Below are positions 36,007-48,490 of a stretch of DNA of 64,000 nucleotides, piece after piece. Below the pieces are notes generated by a model that did no database searches, had not been told where the DNA came from, and was given only the letters and a program-made list of their open reading frames with translations. A program made the position numbers and the translations under genes. The DNA is from Chalara sp. BL73 (lineage: Eukaryota > Ascomycota > Leotiomycetes > Helotiales): the NCBI GenBank assembly GCA_918026815.1, contig CAKJVC010000201.1:248001-312000 (forward strand), written 5' to 3'. Positions within the stretch are counted from its first letter, which is position 1. Every line of letters starts with the position of its first letter.

Positions 36007-36723
36007 GAGGTGTGTTCTCTTTTTTTTTATGGTTTTTGGTGGAAGGTGAGGTATGTAATTGATTTTCGGGTGGAGGTGATGAAATTATTACAGCACTTTT
36101 CCAGCCAGACCCGTGCCTGTTGTCCGTGCCCGTTGTTCAGCACGCGGGTGGGTCCATGTTCGCGGCGGTGGTGGTGGTGGTGTATGCCCCTCTCTCTTGG
36201 GGTTTGCTGTCTGGTTTTAAGGCTACAAGGTGCTAAGGTTAAGGGATAAATTAAGCTTTTGTTTCGTGGGTGAACTCCCACTGATTCTTGCACTTCAGGG
36301 TCTTGTCGCTCACCCTAACATCGCATCTCTCTCTCTCACTCTCTGTCTCCCCATCCCCCAGAACTCTCTGGATTCAAACAGCTAAGAAAGAACACCAAGA
36401 CAGTGAATGCAAAGGTCAATGAGACAAGACAAGGCTTGAGAGGAAATATCAATAAGGCTGCACCTGCCAGAACCTTCAGATATTAAGCACGGTGTACTGT
36501 ACTTACCATCTACCTCGATCATGATGGTACTACAGTTACTCTGCCATGAAATGACATCAATCAAGGCTACTGCTGAGCATCTTTGTTATGGCATTCGCAA
36601 TCACGTAACAATTTATGATATTGCCTTCTACAAGAATCCTTGTCTGCTACACTTTCCCGCCCTTCTGGACCCTCAGAGCAGATCCGGGGACTGCGATAAC
36701 AGCAGTCCTCTCTTATTCCCACG
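36007..36723. other. Intergenic between divergent genes
   Basis: Shared upstream region of the Ran-binding protein (minus strand, start 36006) and the 2EXR-like gene (plus strand, start 36724). It has GGT/CT-rich simple sequence at about 36160-36185 and a CT-repeat near 36330. No gene seen. Confidence 0.4.
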
Positions 36724-37961
36724 ATGTGTTATATAGACCTGGAGTGGTGTACAGCTTCATCAGCTACCCTTAATACCTCGGTAAGTGCCCATGTTCTGGC
36801 TATTTGCTTGAGTTGCTCGAGTCTGCTGGGTTATCTCCTCCCTCCGTTGTCATATGTATGCATAGACGTTGAGTTCGCACTCCTTAGGCACCTGCAGCGC
36901 TTGATTATGGTCCCACCCGAGAGTTCAAAAAATTCATTAACCTGCCCATTGAGGTCAGATACATGATATATGAATACTTTGTTATCTGTGACAAGCCAGT
37001 GTATATCAGTCGTCGGGAACGGGGCCGGAATTGGGATAACGATTCTCCCGTTTCACCTCAAAACTTCCGCGGTCTATTTGGACTAAACTGGAAAATATAT
37101 GAAGAAGTAAGCAGGGTCTACTATGGCAGGAACACATTTGTCCTGGGCAACGCGGATTGGGGTAAGCATCCTGTGGATCTTGGCGTGGTCCATCCTGATG
37201 CTATATAGGCAGCGGTCGCGCACCCAGTGAGATGGCAATGGAAAAATTCGTTGCAGCTACTCTCCCCGGACATCTCTTGCATATCACGAACGTCATCATT
37301 CAGATATACGCGCGATCCTCCGCCTATTTTGCGAATCCAGGCACGCACGATTATCCTGCTATAGGCTCCCGTACATCAGCCGAGTCTCTCTATGCCATTA
37401 GTCGTTCAATCGTAACAGATATTAAAAATGTAATATCTGTGAAGTATGAGATTATAGAACAAAAGTAAGTATTTAATTAGCTCCGTACTTTTTGGTGAGA
37501 CTTGCGTTATATAGCAACTGTCGAACTTGTGCTTGCAAAACTTCCTATGCACAACTCTATTTATATATTTCAGATGTGGCATCACTGACTCTGTCTAGTT
37601 GGGAGTCTGACAATCCTTGGGATATTTTCCAGCCGCGTATAGATCCAGTTGGATCCGTGGCTAGTCAGAAACATCTCGACCAATCTGAAAACGTTGCAGC
37701 GATTGAGCAAATGCTCGACCTTCTACTGATGCGTGGTAAACGGTCAAAATTAGCGCTGACTAAGTTGAGCAAGGTGCATACAACAAGTAGAGGATGGATT
37801 GATATGAGGGCTGCTGTTAAGGTAAGTTCTTCTTGGCTATGAAGTAGGCTTAAACATTTCTTGAGCCTTCCAAGTTTGGGACACAGTGGTATGCCTTGTA
37901 GATGAATCACTTGCTGAAGCACGTTATTATAGTCATTGAAGGAGAAACGCCCAGAACTTGA
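36724..37961 (+). CDS. 2EXR-like domain protein (317 aa)
   Basis: Five exons fit in frame: 36724-36780, 36888-37161, 37209-37464, 37515-37821 and 37902-37961. The defining segment is FKKFINLPIEVRYMIYEYF (from about residue 32), with LPIEVR matching the LPxEIR start of the fungal 2EXR family. After a gap comes IYEEVSRVYYGRNTFVLG, the second conserved block where family members read 'IYxEAxxxLYxxNTF'. The remainder is alpha-helical and variable, as is usual. No signal peptide or membrane span. The family is large in filamentous fungi and related in layout to F-box-like proteins. No biochemical role is established that I can name. Exon 5 is short and the least certain part. Confidence 0.72.
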
Positions 37962-38471
37962 GGGCATATTAGATAGGAATGATGGGCAGAATAACTCTAT
38001 ACAAAAATAAACGTCAAGCATAGTGCTCCGACGCTTGAAAATAAGGGTACCGCTGCATTGAAAGAAATATGCACCCTAGCTCAACATAGGTGTGAACCAA
38101 TATACCATACTTCGAGCCAACTCAAGGTTAAGAAATACCGTCATCCCGCGGCCACAGCGAGCACTATATTATTTGAACTCGTGATCACCTACACAAGGAC
38201 TAACCCGAACATAAATAACCAGCAGATAATACAAGCAATACATATGCAAACATTACACAAGTGGGGTGACAGCTGCCGATGCCAAGGCGGGCCGGAAGCA
38301 GGTCGATGACTGAACATGCAGCAGGATGACTGCCATTGAGTAACGAATATGTATATATTATCCTTAGATTCCGGTAAACTTTTAAATGTGATGACTACTG
38401 TTTTGGAGTGTATTAAGTAATGATATCCTCGAGAGCTGTCTATCTCCATCCTGTAGTAACGACTGACCAGA
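37962..38471. other. Intergenic before the GMC oxidoreductase
   Basis: No gene supported. It is AT-rich and probably contains the promoter of the GMC gene at 38472. Confidence 0.35.
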
Positions 38472-40377
38472 ATGCAGACCATGATTTTTGCGATCATAGC
38501 TATTCAATTCATCTTGACCGCTTGCTCACAGCCGTATACTCATGGCGACTCGCGGCAAAATACCTATGACTATATTGTGGTAGGTGGCGGACTTACGGGC
38601 ATGGTGGTTGCGAGCCGCCTGAGCGAGGACAAGCACAGTCGGTTTCGGATTCTCTCCCTGCAACAAAATAGTAATACTGATATAGTGTGCTATAGAAACC
38701 GTTCTTGTTATTGAGCGCGGCTATTTGGATGATAAACCGCAAGCTATCATTCCTTACTATGCATATACTGTGGATGAGAGCGTTATGATGCGCGTTACAT
38801 CCGCCCCTAATCCAAAATTGAACAACTCTACTTATGCTGTTGCCGTCCCTGCTGTAGTTGGGGGCGGGACTGTTGTTAACGGAATGGCATACAGCCGTGG
38901 GAGCAAAGCAGATTACGATGCCTGGGAGGAACTCGGCAATCCAGGATGGGGATGGGATGGCCTCTTACCGTACTTTCGCAAAAGCTCAAGCTTCATTCCT
39001 CCCTCGCCAGAAGTGGCGAGACAGTGGAATATGACATGGGACCCATCAGTCTTTGGCAACGGGCCATTGAATACCACAATCCCGAATTTCCAGTATCCAG
39101 ATGCAGCGCCATTCTCGGATGCGTGGCGACAAGAGGGATCTCTTCCATTTCCAAGAGATCTTAATGACGGGAGTGGACCTGGACTGTACTGGGTACCATC
39201 AACTATTAATCCGCTTGATGGAACGCGGGCTACATCTCGCAGGGCATATTACGATCCCGTCTATCAAAATCGCGAAAACTTACATTTGCTGACTGGCCAT
39301 ACTGTGAACGAGATTCTGATTCACAAACTTCATGCAAAAGGTGTCAGGATAGTTTCTAGATCCACTAACCATACATCAAATGTGTTCGCTCGTAAGGAAA
39401 TTATTCTGGCTGCCGGGGCTGTACAAACCCCTCACCTACTACAAATCAGCGGAGTCGGCCCAAAAGCAGTTCTCGGAGCTGCTGGTATCAAAATCAAAAA
39501 AGATATGCCGGCAGCAGGAGCCAACCTTCAAGACCACCCTACCGCCTTAATGATTTTCAACATCACGAACCCTTCCTTTCCAAACCCTAATTCCATCGCA
39601 ACAAACGCAACCTACAATTCCACCGTCTGGGCCGAGTACTTCGCCAACCGGACTGGTCCCATTGCAGGAAGCAGAGGTGCAACAGGGGCTTTTCTTTCCC
39701 TCTCACAACTCACATCTCCCTCCGTTACCTCGAATATTACCATCTTCATATCCGAAACAATTGCAAGCCCACTTCCGTACCTTCCATCTATCTACGCTAA
39801 CCCCTATCTTTTGCAAGGATACAAGGCTCAAGCACGAATCATACAGAACCTTTTTTCGATAAATACTTCAATTGTGTCAGCGTTTCCATATTCTGCGAGC
39901 GGGTTAGCACCAACAGTGCTGCAGAAACCCCTATCGAGAGGAACCATCACGCTGAATGCGAGTAATCCGCATGGGCCACCAGTCATCCAATTCAACACGC
40001 TGCAACATCCCATCGACAGGACCATCCTTCTCGCTATGATCCGTCGTGCGCGCCGATTCTGGGCATCCCCTACTCTCTCACCTCTTGGCCCCGTTGAGCT
40101 CTCGCCCGGTGTACAATATCAAGCAGACGAGGAGATCCTGAATGTGTTGGTGAACAAGGGAGCCCTCTGGCCAAGCCTGGCACATCCTTGTGGGACTTGT
40201 GCAATGATGCCGGAGGAACTGGGAGGATGTGTCGGGCCGGATTTGAGTGTTCATGGTGTTGAAGGATTAAGTGTGGTGGATGCAAGTATTATCCCCATGG
40301 TTCCAGCGATTGGTTTGCAGGCTACGCTATATGGTGTTGCTGAGAAGGCAAGCGATCTGATAAAAGCGAGAGCTTGA
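38472..40377 (+). CDS. Secreted GMC-family FAD oxidoreductase (615 aa)
   Basis: Exon 1 (38472-38637) and exon 2 (38696-40377) join across a 58-nt intron with an unusual GTCGGT donor. The branch TACTGA and the acceptor are normal. A signal peptide is followed by the FAD-binding YIVVGGGLTGMVVASRL (Gly38-Gly43). The GMC signature region VNGMAYSRGSKADYDAW is present, as is the second signature (GAVQTPHLLQISGVGP). Near the C terminus His552 in AHPCGT is the first catalytic residue. The second catalytic position, normally His in PAxHLQAT-type sequences, is Gly595 (PAIGLQAT). Many Asn-x-Ser/Thr sites suggest secretion. Relatives oxidise sugars, aryl alcohols or pathway intermediates with O2 or other acceptors. 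Whether this one is active is uncertain. Confidence 0.85.
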
Positions 40378-42285
40378 GAGGATTGGTGATGTTTGAATGG
40401 TGGACGAAGTTTTTCTGGTATTTTTTGGGATAAATCTGGCTGCGGTGCAACATTTTGCATCGTTGTTGGCAGATTTGGCTAGCTGGTAAGGCTAAAATCT
40501 TCTTTTCACTCTTGGATGACGACATGACAATATTACCAATTTCCTCTTGTGTCGTGATCTTTTCATTTCTAGTCTTAATGGTGAAGATATTGCTAAGTGC
40601 TAAAATCACCTCGTGAAGGCGCCAGTTCCGGAGAACTTGTCAGAAGGCGATCCGGTAAAACAACTGTGAAATGCGTGTGTACCTTTTCAACCCGATGGTT
40701 GAGTTTGGGTGTTCCCTTATAGCCCATCTTCTGGCAATGAGATTTGTGAAACACCATTTTGGCTGTTGATGCTTGAGGCTATGGTGAGGACCTAAAGTTG
40801 TGAGGTATTTGGGCTAGCAAAGCAATTGCTGCTGCTTACTAAAGTACTGAAGTGAATTGAAGCTCCATTACCCTGACAAGGCTGGAGGCGTAATAAAAGC
40901 CCAAAATATTTGGCAGTGAGTCTCTTATTATAAAAGATCGGGCACTTTTGACTGGTGCCTTGTTTTTTTATTTTCTACATTGGAGCTCCCTCCAAATCGC
41001 TTCTTAAAGTTCGGAATATATCTACCACTCTGCTCCTACAATATCTTTTTGGGAAGAATCTCTCTATTTTCCTTAAGCACAACGTATGCCTCTCGCACTA
41101 TTATTTCCTCCATGCTATGTATTAATGATTATTATGCTGATATAAACTTCTCATCAGGTGAGCCCATCGCCAGGACCTTGCCTCAAAACAAACTCCGTAT
41201 CTCTAATTTAGCGAACAGTCCTATCATAACTCCTGAGTAGTATACATAATACTTTCCACTTTGGAACATCGAGAGGTGGCTATTTGGGTATGCATATAAT
41301 GATCAGGATCTTAAGCGATGGAAAGAAGGGTTAATTGTTGGTTGCTGTTCGCCGCAAATTGCTGAACAGAGTATCGTCTTGGCCACACCACAATCTCTAT
41401 CTGTTTAAGCTGAATGAAGAAAGATAAATACAGCAATACAGCCTATAGTGGTGTTTCCAAATCATCAACAGTCCGTCTCACGCTCTGCCTATACAAAATC
41501 AACTTTATTTCATCACCTCCTCGGCTATCTTGCCACCAGCGACCCAAATTCACGTGTAAACAATACAAATTTTGGGGTCTAAATCAGAGTATCATACTGT
41601 TTGATTTGTAAGTAAATGAGAAGTTCGAGGGTCCGTGGAGCCAATAGCTGCAACCAGATCACCAGGTACGAAGACACATGCCAAGACTGAATACCAAGCT
41701 AATATCCTACACCTACATGGGAACAGTGGATGCTGATTCCCTGGGACAAGGTATCCTGTGCATTGAGGTGAATTGTATTACCTTCGGTCATGCCTTATAT
41801 TACGGTTCTTGGGACTAAATGATAACTGCTTAACGTCGAGACAGGACATGGCAGAATAGGAGGAGCAGGATAACAACGGAGAACCAGCTCAAAGCCTCTC
41901 CATATTATCACGCCCTGAGAAAATCGTATACGATTATCACTGCCTGGATAGTTCGTCAGAACGCCGCAGAAATATGACTCCAAAGGGCTGATGGAATTAT
42001 ATGGGGCTAGCGTTAAGTTGGAGGCGCATATCGAGACATCAACGCGGGAATCAATCTCTAGACTAAAGTTCTTGGGACGCACCGAAGGTTCAAACCTTCC
42101 CTCAGAAATGTCCGCATGGGAACTTATTATTCGCAACATGAATAAACAGTCTGAAGAAGCTTTGGGGATAGAGGGTTGAACATGTTGGGATGCTGATTCG
42201 GCCACCGTAGAAAGCGAGGCTCAAAATCAACGACATCTCCTGGATGCAACAGTAAGCCCGGCACTGATGGGCGACGATTCGCAAG
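40378..42285. other. Intergenic, about 1.9 kb, no gene
   Basis: AT-rich with scattered short frames (40980-41240 + starts at a non-ATG codon). The minus frame 42127-42576 is antisense to the AP-2 sigma exons and is a shadow. No RNA gene recognised. Confidence 0.35.
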
Positions 42286-42945
42286 ATGGTACTCTCCTTT
42301 ATTCTCATCCAGAACCGGCAGTAAGAATATTTTTATTGCGCCTAGCTTCGCCTCGTCTGCTAACGCTCCTTCCAGAGGCAAGACGCGGCTTGCGAAATGG
42401 TATGCGCCATATAATGATGAAGAGAAGATCAAGCTGAAAGGCGAGGTATGCGCTCTGGTTGCCTTCGTTACCCACTCGTTACCGCTCTCCTCATTACCCG
42501 CGATGGGCGATGTGTCTAATGCTGATACGGCCCCCAGGTCCACCGCCTCGTTGCTCCCCGCGATCAGAAGTACCAATCAAATTTCGTCGAGTTCCGTAAC
42601 AACAAGATTGTCTATCGGCGATACGCAGGCCTGTTCTTCTGCGCCTGCGTTGACGCGAATGATAATGAGTTGGCGTATCTAGAGGCTATTCACTTCTTCG
42701 TCGAGGTGCTGGATAGTTTCTTTGGAAACGTGTGTGAGCTGGACTTGGTGTTTAATTTCTACAAGGTTGGTCCGCTAGCGAGCATGGCTTGTGCAAAATG
42801 ACGTGGAAGAGAATAACCTGCTAACGATCGGAATGTGGTGTAGGTGTATGCAATCTTGGATGAGGTTTTCCTTGCTGGTGAGATTGAGGAGACGAGTAAA
42901 CAGGTTGTTCTTACGCGGCTAGAGCATCTGGATAAACTGGAATAA
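42286..42945 (+). CDS. aps2: AP-2 clathrin adaptor complex, sigma subunit
   Basis: Four short exons, none long enough to stand out alone, join in frame: 42286-42320, 42376-42445, 42538-42765 and 42844-42945. The result is 144 residues, the usual size. The protein starts [20 protein letters not shown] and runs through [20 protein letters not shown]. The core [19 protein letters not shown] and [12 protein letters not shown] follow, and the tail ends [11 protein letters not shown]. This is the longin-fold small chain of the AP-2 heterotetramer. AP-2 links cargo to clathrin at the plasma membrane, and the sigma chain helps bind dileucine signals. AP-1 sigma is the near relative, but the [20 protein letters not shown] region favours AP-2. 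Introns of 55, 92 and 78 nt have good signals, one with a perfect CTAAC branch. Confidence 0.95.
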
Positions 42946-43224
42946 TGATGAAACGATGGAAAGCATTGCAGGCGTAAGGCGTGCAAATAATACGAAATTT
43001 TGTTGTACGATTGGGTTTTGGTGAGGCATGATAATTATATTTCATGTTCCTTCGTTCTTTACGCATAAATAAGCATGCAATCCGTTGTTGACTTCCCAGC
43101 TAAGGCGATTCCACCCCATTTTCATTTACAAGTGTAAGTCCGAAACCCATTCCCTTGCACCATACTCAGTCAACAATATCTGGAGCCACTCACCCAACCA
43201 TGCTATCCACCACTATGATCTTCC

Positions 43225-44677
43225 TCATCCGTCAGTATAATCCATAGACTCCTCCCAATATGGGGTCAATCGACCACTGTTGTCTTCGGTTGCTACATAA
43301 TGGCTACCTTCTTCAGGATCACGTCTGCCAGGATCAGTAAGCCAAATATCGTATGCTTCAAGGCACTCAACATACGCCGTATCTCTCCAGTGGGTAGTCT
43401 CATCAATCTCATTCCACATCTCCAGCGCAGTCTTCCGACCCTTGACTTGGTTGACCTTTGCCATCATGGTATCTCCATACTTGTCAACAAGTCTTCGAGT
43501 CCATTTCGCATATGCATGTGTCTTATCCTGAGCATATTGTTCCTTATCGATATCAATTTCGTCCGGGTTCTTCACAGCTTGAGGTTCGGATCGATCTGCA
43601 ACAAAGTTCGTGTCGCTGGTTGACTTCTTGAATCGCTTCATTGTATATGGGTCCGACTCTCTGTTGTTGGCGGAGGCTGGTAATGTCAGTAACATTGCGA
43701 AGAATGCCGGGTTCGGTCAGCACCCAATTGGCGTCCCTACCTCCATTGATGCTCATGACAGCTTTCTCTCGTCTCGCCGCCGCCTGCGCCTTCCTCCTTT
43801 GGTTGATGCAGAGAGGATCTGTGTTCCATGGGCAGAGCGACTTAAAGTGTATTCCTCGCTGATTACAAACTCCGCACTTGTAATCTACAGTTGGTGGCTT
43901 GTCAAAAGCTGGGTCTAGATTGGTGGGACAAAATTGAAGAAAGTGTCCTTTTCTGTGATCAGTTTATTACAACGTGATGGACCAGCATGATCGTCTCAAC
44001 GGGATTGTGTCTAGAGGCAGCTAAACTTACCTCTCTCTCCGCATCTATGGCATGTGTAATCCCCAGGTGGAAGATCGTCAAAAGCAAGGTCTTTGAATTT
44101 ATGATTTTGCGCGTTAAATGGCGGGTTCCGCCTCCCCTTCTCTTTGTTCATATACGCCTTTGCAATGTCTACTTGAGTGGGTAGTTGTCTTCCCCATTGC
44201 CCGCTAATCGATTTCCCCTTGCTCCATGTAGTGACTTCATCCGCAAGTGCTTTCTCTTCAAGCCCGCGATGTCGCAAGGCTTGACACCACTGTTTGGTGA
44301 TCAGTCTTTATGTCTTACACGTGAGTTGCCGGCTGACGAATAGCTTGTAGCAAGTTCTTTATTAATCCCTCTGGATATGAAGTGTATAAACACTCACTTT
44401 TAAAACCGTATTATCCCATTGGTCGGTGAAGTTAGAGTGCGAAACGCGCTGTACCTCGAGCCAACGCAGATAAACGAAAACGGCAGCCTTATGAGATAAT
44501 CTCTGTGGTTTCGTTAGCCCTAGAGCCGGTTCTTCCAAACACGATTGCTTAAACCTAGGAGCAACTTACAGTGTCAAGGTTCTTCGACAACATGCTCAAT
44601 GATATATTGAGGAGATCAGCATCGGTCAACATATCAGGTTCGTGGGAGAGCATTTTGGCAGAAGACTTGGAATCCAT
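43225..44677 (-). CDS. Twin CCHC zinc-knuckle protein (376 aa)
   Basis: Five exons fit: 44677-44570, 44502-44398, 44289-44031, 43947-43741 and 43676-43225. The splice joint between exons 3 and 4 completes the first knuckle, CHRCGERGHFLQFC (residues 151-164, C-x2-C-x4-H-x4-C). A second, CGVCNQRGIHFKSLC, follows at 182-196 with C-x2-C-x5-H-x4-C spacing. Exon 2 encodes a helical stretch (HKAAVFVYLRWLEVQRV). The C-terminal third is acidic and helical (TRRLVDKYGDTMMAKVNQVK, EMWNEIDETTHW). CCHC knuckles bind single-stranded nucleic acid, and the CPTNLDP after the first resembles the zinc knuckle of Mpe1/RBBP6 3'-end processing proteins. The DWNN and RING domains of those are absent, so the function is open. 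It is convergent with aps2. Confidence 0.75.
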
Positions 44678-46919
44678 GGTTGATTACATACATCTAATCC
44701 CTTGTTGGTTTTGATGTTGCAAGATTGTGCTTCCTCCTATCAAACGAATTGTGATGAAGGAAAGGAGGTGTGTTGCCGGAAATGTGGGGCTTCTTAATTC
44801 ACTCAGTTGACGAGCATCATCGATGTTATATTTCAACACACTTTATATGTTAAAATACAAGTTTAAGGAACATGAGGTGCCGAATTTCGGGGGTCTCATG
44901 ATCACGGTTCTGTTTGCTATAATATGCATCACTCATGCATATGCGGGTTATTACGGGTATCAAAAAGGAATCCTGCCCTAGTGTTTCACTTGAGAACTTG
45001 AATAGTTTTGACTCGAGGGAAAGTGCATAAAGTGAAACATCCAATACTAAAACTGATAGAGAGCAAAGGTCCCCATCCAAGCCCCCAAAGTTAGCTTGGA
45101 ATCAACCTCCACCTCTCACCTCGCTACAGATTCGTCTGCTCATATAATTTAGCAGAAATAAAAACGCTTTTCGATCAACAGAAGAGATAAAAGACACGTG
45201 GATATTGTCGGAAAACTAGGTTTAAACAGAATTGGTGCGTAAGTTTCCAATAATAGAAATTGAATCCCCAAACTTGCCACCATGACCAGAAGAGTGCGAA
45301 AACTGGTAACTCCCCCGCCACACGCACACAGTCTTATCAAAGCATCTAGCCTTCGTACTTCTCCAAGTCTTTATAGTCTATGTGGAAGTCTTCTCTGACG
45401 ATGTTGATGCATGCAAATGTAAGATTATCCAGCACAAATTGTATCAAGTGCTTAATCTAGTTTGGGAGAACAGTACCCAATACCAAAAGCGCTTGCCATA
45501 AGTAGATATGGAATATCAGAAATGTCACTTTTGGTCTACTTTGGTGATAATGCGGTTTGGGGAGCGCCTCTTTGGGATTTACACCTGGCTGACATGTTGT
45601 AATGGGCAGTTAGTATTGGGTTCTTTAATACTTCTTCCTTCTAAGGGCTGAAATTCTGTTGGCTTATCATTAACTATAAATAAGCGAATGTAGATAAAAG
45701 CCTTTGAGGCTGGATGAATAAATATGAGACCACGAGTACAAAGGCTGTTCCCATGCAACTTGATAACTTTCTGCACGAATGTGTTTCTTCATTCGATGTC
45801 TCCTCCATTTCTCTGATATGTCTATGATGTTGGCCTTAATAGATAAACAACACAGGCATTATCTTGATACCCATATTCAAAAATAGATTTTGTATTATCC
45901 TGGTTGAAGCCCGGTACTCACCGTGAAGCGTAGTGTAGGCTTAAATATGATGTAGTGCAACTATGTATTAAAATTTCTAGAGGCTACGACACTTTCTCAA
46001 TACAATAGAAAAGAGACTTAGCCTCCAAATTTCTCATCTAAATTTAATCGATTTTCATGCCTGAATGCAATATTCGCTTGAGCACAGCAACTGGAGCCAA
46101 ATCCTTCCTCTTTCTGGGGAGTGAGGCAATTTGCAGTTCTCGACACAACAATTACCAACGAGATGGCACAATTTCAGCATAGATTTCGCAGGCCTAAAAA
46201 AGGCGTCGTAAGAAGGAATGTTGTTCTTAAGCTCCACGTCTTAGCTATAAAGACAAGCCGCCCGTTGGATGGTTTTTTTCCCCCGGCTTTGTGCTAACAA
46301 GGCTTCGAAGCGTCGATACCATCGCGCGGTGTTTCTGATGATGTACTCCAATCTCTTGGCAGTGCTATAGATAGTTATGGTCCTACTACATAAAATAAAG
46401 TTGAAGCTGTTATCATCCCAGTGTTCGACACACATAAGGCTTTTTCAAAGCTGAAACTGGATCTCCATCAAACTATCCAGGCGATCATCTATCTAATCTA
46501 CAGGTTTGTGTATTTCCACTCAGGGTGAATTTTGTGACAGGAATTGATTGATATTAGGGGTAATTGAAAAGAGACTTTCCCATTCAGAAGCACTATAAAA
46601 ATCTTCAATCTAAAGCAGGTACTTTTGAGAAGAGAGCAAACTTTGCTGAAATTCCCTTGTCAATGATATTAACCACTTCAAAGACTGACATTTTACTAGT
46701 ACTACTGAGCAAGAGGATTGTCATGGCAATGGAAAGGCTGTTGACATCAAGAGCCATACAACAGAGAACGAAAATTTTGAGGTAGTTCAATTAACAATTG
46801 TTCACAAAGGTAATCCAGACGATGTAGCTGATTCACTGCATGTTCAAAAGCGCAAAGCACAAGCCGTGTGAAATAGCAGCAAACAGTGCGAAGATGTCAT
46901 AGAAGTCACCAAGTTTAAA
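44678..46919. other. AT-rich intergenic region, 2.2 kb
   Basis: Short frames only, on both strands (44850-45080 -, 46564-46785 +), none with a recognisable motif. Probably contains the promoter of the zinc-knuckle gene at its left edge. Confidence 0.35.
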
Positions 46920-47851
46920 TTACCCAGTGGTTTATTCAAGCAATAATCGAGGCATTACTTGCCTGAGCAGTACTATCGAATATCCCGAGTTCTTGCAGAT
47001 GCTTATCCACCATTGTGCAGTTATTGCACAACCGATATCGGTTATAGCAATCGGGAAGAGATATTATCTACTTTTAGAGAAAATGATAATAAGTGGCGCT
47101 GACTTAAACGTGAGAAAATGCAGTGAGCTATATCCACTCAATTTTATATTACGACGTTGATATATAAATAGTCAGGCTTTGACACATCCTAGAAGGTATT
47201 CAATTTTTTCCTTAGTCATGGCGCGATCCCTAATGCCTGGTATGAAAACACAGCGGCTATGTATAAAACATTGAAGAACCAGACACGAAAAGAGTCCATT
47301 CACGGAAATATATTCCTTCATTATCTTTGAAGCTGCCCCAGATTGGCCGCAAGGCTCGGGACTCCGAAGACATAACTTTGCTACTACACATCTGTCAGAG
47401 AGACTCGAGGCGGAAGATGGCTTGACACTAACCATTCTTGAGATTCTCCTTACCCGAAGGTAGGATAAGAGCACATACAAGAATGAACTGTACCATTTAG
47501 CTAGCTTCCTTCGTCGAGGATCAGGAGACCCCCAGTCTGAAAGTAGTAAGCTATATAGTCATTAATGCACCAGATTTGGTGAATAGTGTAGACAAAGAGA
47601 TGAATTCACCATTTTATTACTCTCTCGCCAATTCGGTTGATGAGGCCAACTTTCTAGTATCTGTAGGCGCGATAGGCATCGTGCAAACTAATCCGTTGCG
47701 CTTATTGCCTGAGGTCATTGGGAAGCCGTTATTGAGCAACGTTGGACCCTGTAATATTAGGCTGCCAACAGGTAAATTAGTACTGGCTCTGATAGGTAAC
47801 CTGAAATCAATCTACATGGCATCAAGCGTGACAGCGCCTTGTTACAGGTAA
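46920..47851 (+). pseudogene. Degraded ankyrin-repeat-like fragments
   Basis: Two separate plus-strand frames recall ankyrin repeats. At about 47070-47150 the translation reads LLLEKMIISGADLNVRKCSELYPLNF. At about 47585-47670 it reads DKEMNSPFYYSLA followed by ANFLVSVGA, like the 'D..GNTPLHYA...FLVxxGA' pattern. Stops lie between them and no start or splice structure joins them. Large ankyrin proteins are common in fungal accessory regions. The likeness is suggestive only. Confidence 0.28.
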
Positions 47852-48490
47852 AACTGTATGCCAAGATCTGCATCTAAGTAGAAGCACTTCGCTGATTCTC
47901 GCGGTTCTGTCCTAGATTTTGTCTATAACACTTCTGCGTCACCTATATATAATGACCGAAGAGCAGATATGCCTTCCGGTATTTAGCCACAATCCACCAC
48001 TGCCCCTGTTAATAGATTTTGCCAACTTGGGTTAAGGTCGTACTGGGGGCTTGCTAGTGTGAGCAGAATCGAGTATGAATCGCCTTAGATTGGTAAAATT
48101 GCCCACACCTCACTGGCCATGACTAACTGGCCCTCATACAGCACTGAAGACCCTAATCCGAAACAGAGCCAGGCTTCTTAGCGATTGTTCTCGACTATTG
48201 CCTTAATCCATACATTTGTGTTTGGAACCCTGCATGGAAAACCATGCAACAAATTCTTGCCAACTCCTCTCTCAGCCAATTTTTTCTCAACTTCATGTCT
48301 GTAGCATCCCACAAGTAAAGCCTGCAACTATATAGTAATAATTAGTTCGTACACGAATATTTAACCAGTTCAACATAGTGATAGGAAAATATATCTTTCT
48401 CAAGCGTAGTAATAATACTATTGGTTATCAGAGCTCTTCAAGGTTACGGATTTCGAATAAGACATTTGAGTTAAACTACACAGCCTGTGT
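47852..48490. other. Intergenic, no gene
   Basis: AT-rich 3' flank of the BBE-type oxidase gene. Nothing recognised. Confidence 0.35.

Noticed and set aside
42127..42576. 149-codon minus-strand frame
   Set aside because: Antisense to AP-2 sigma exons 1-3 and their introns. No recognisable content.
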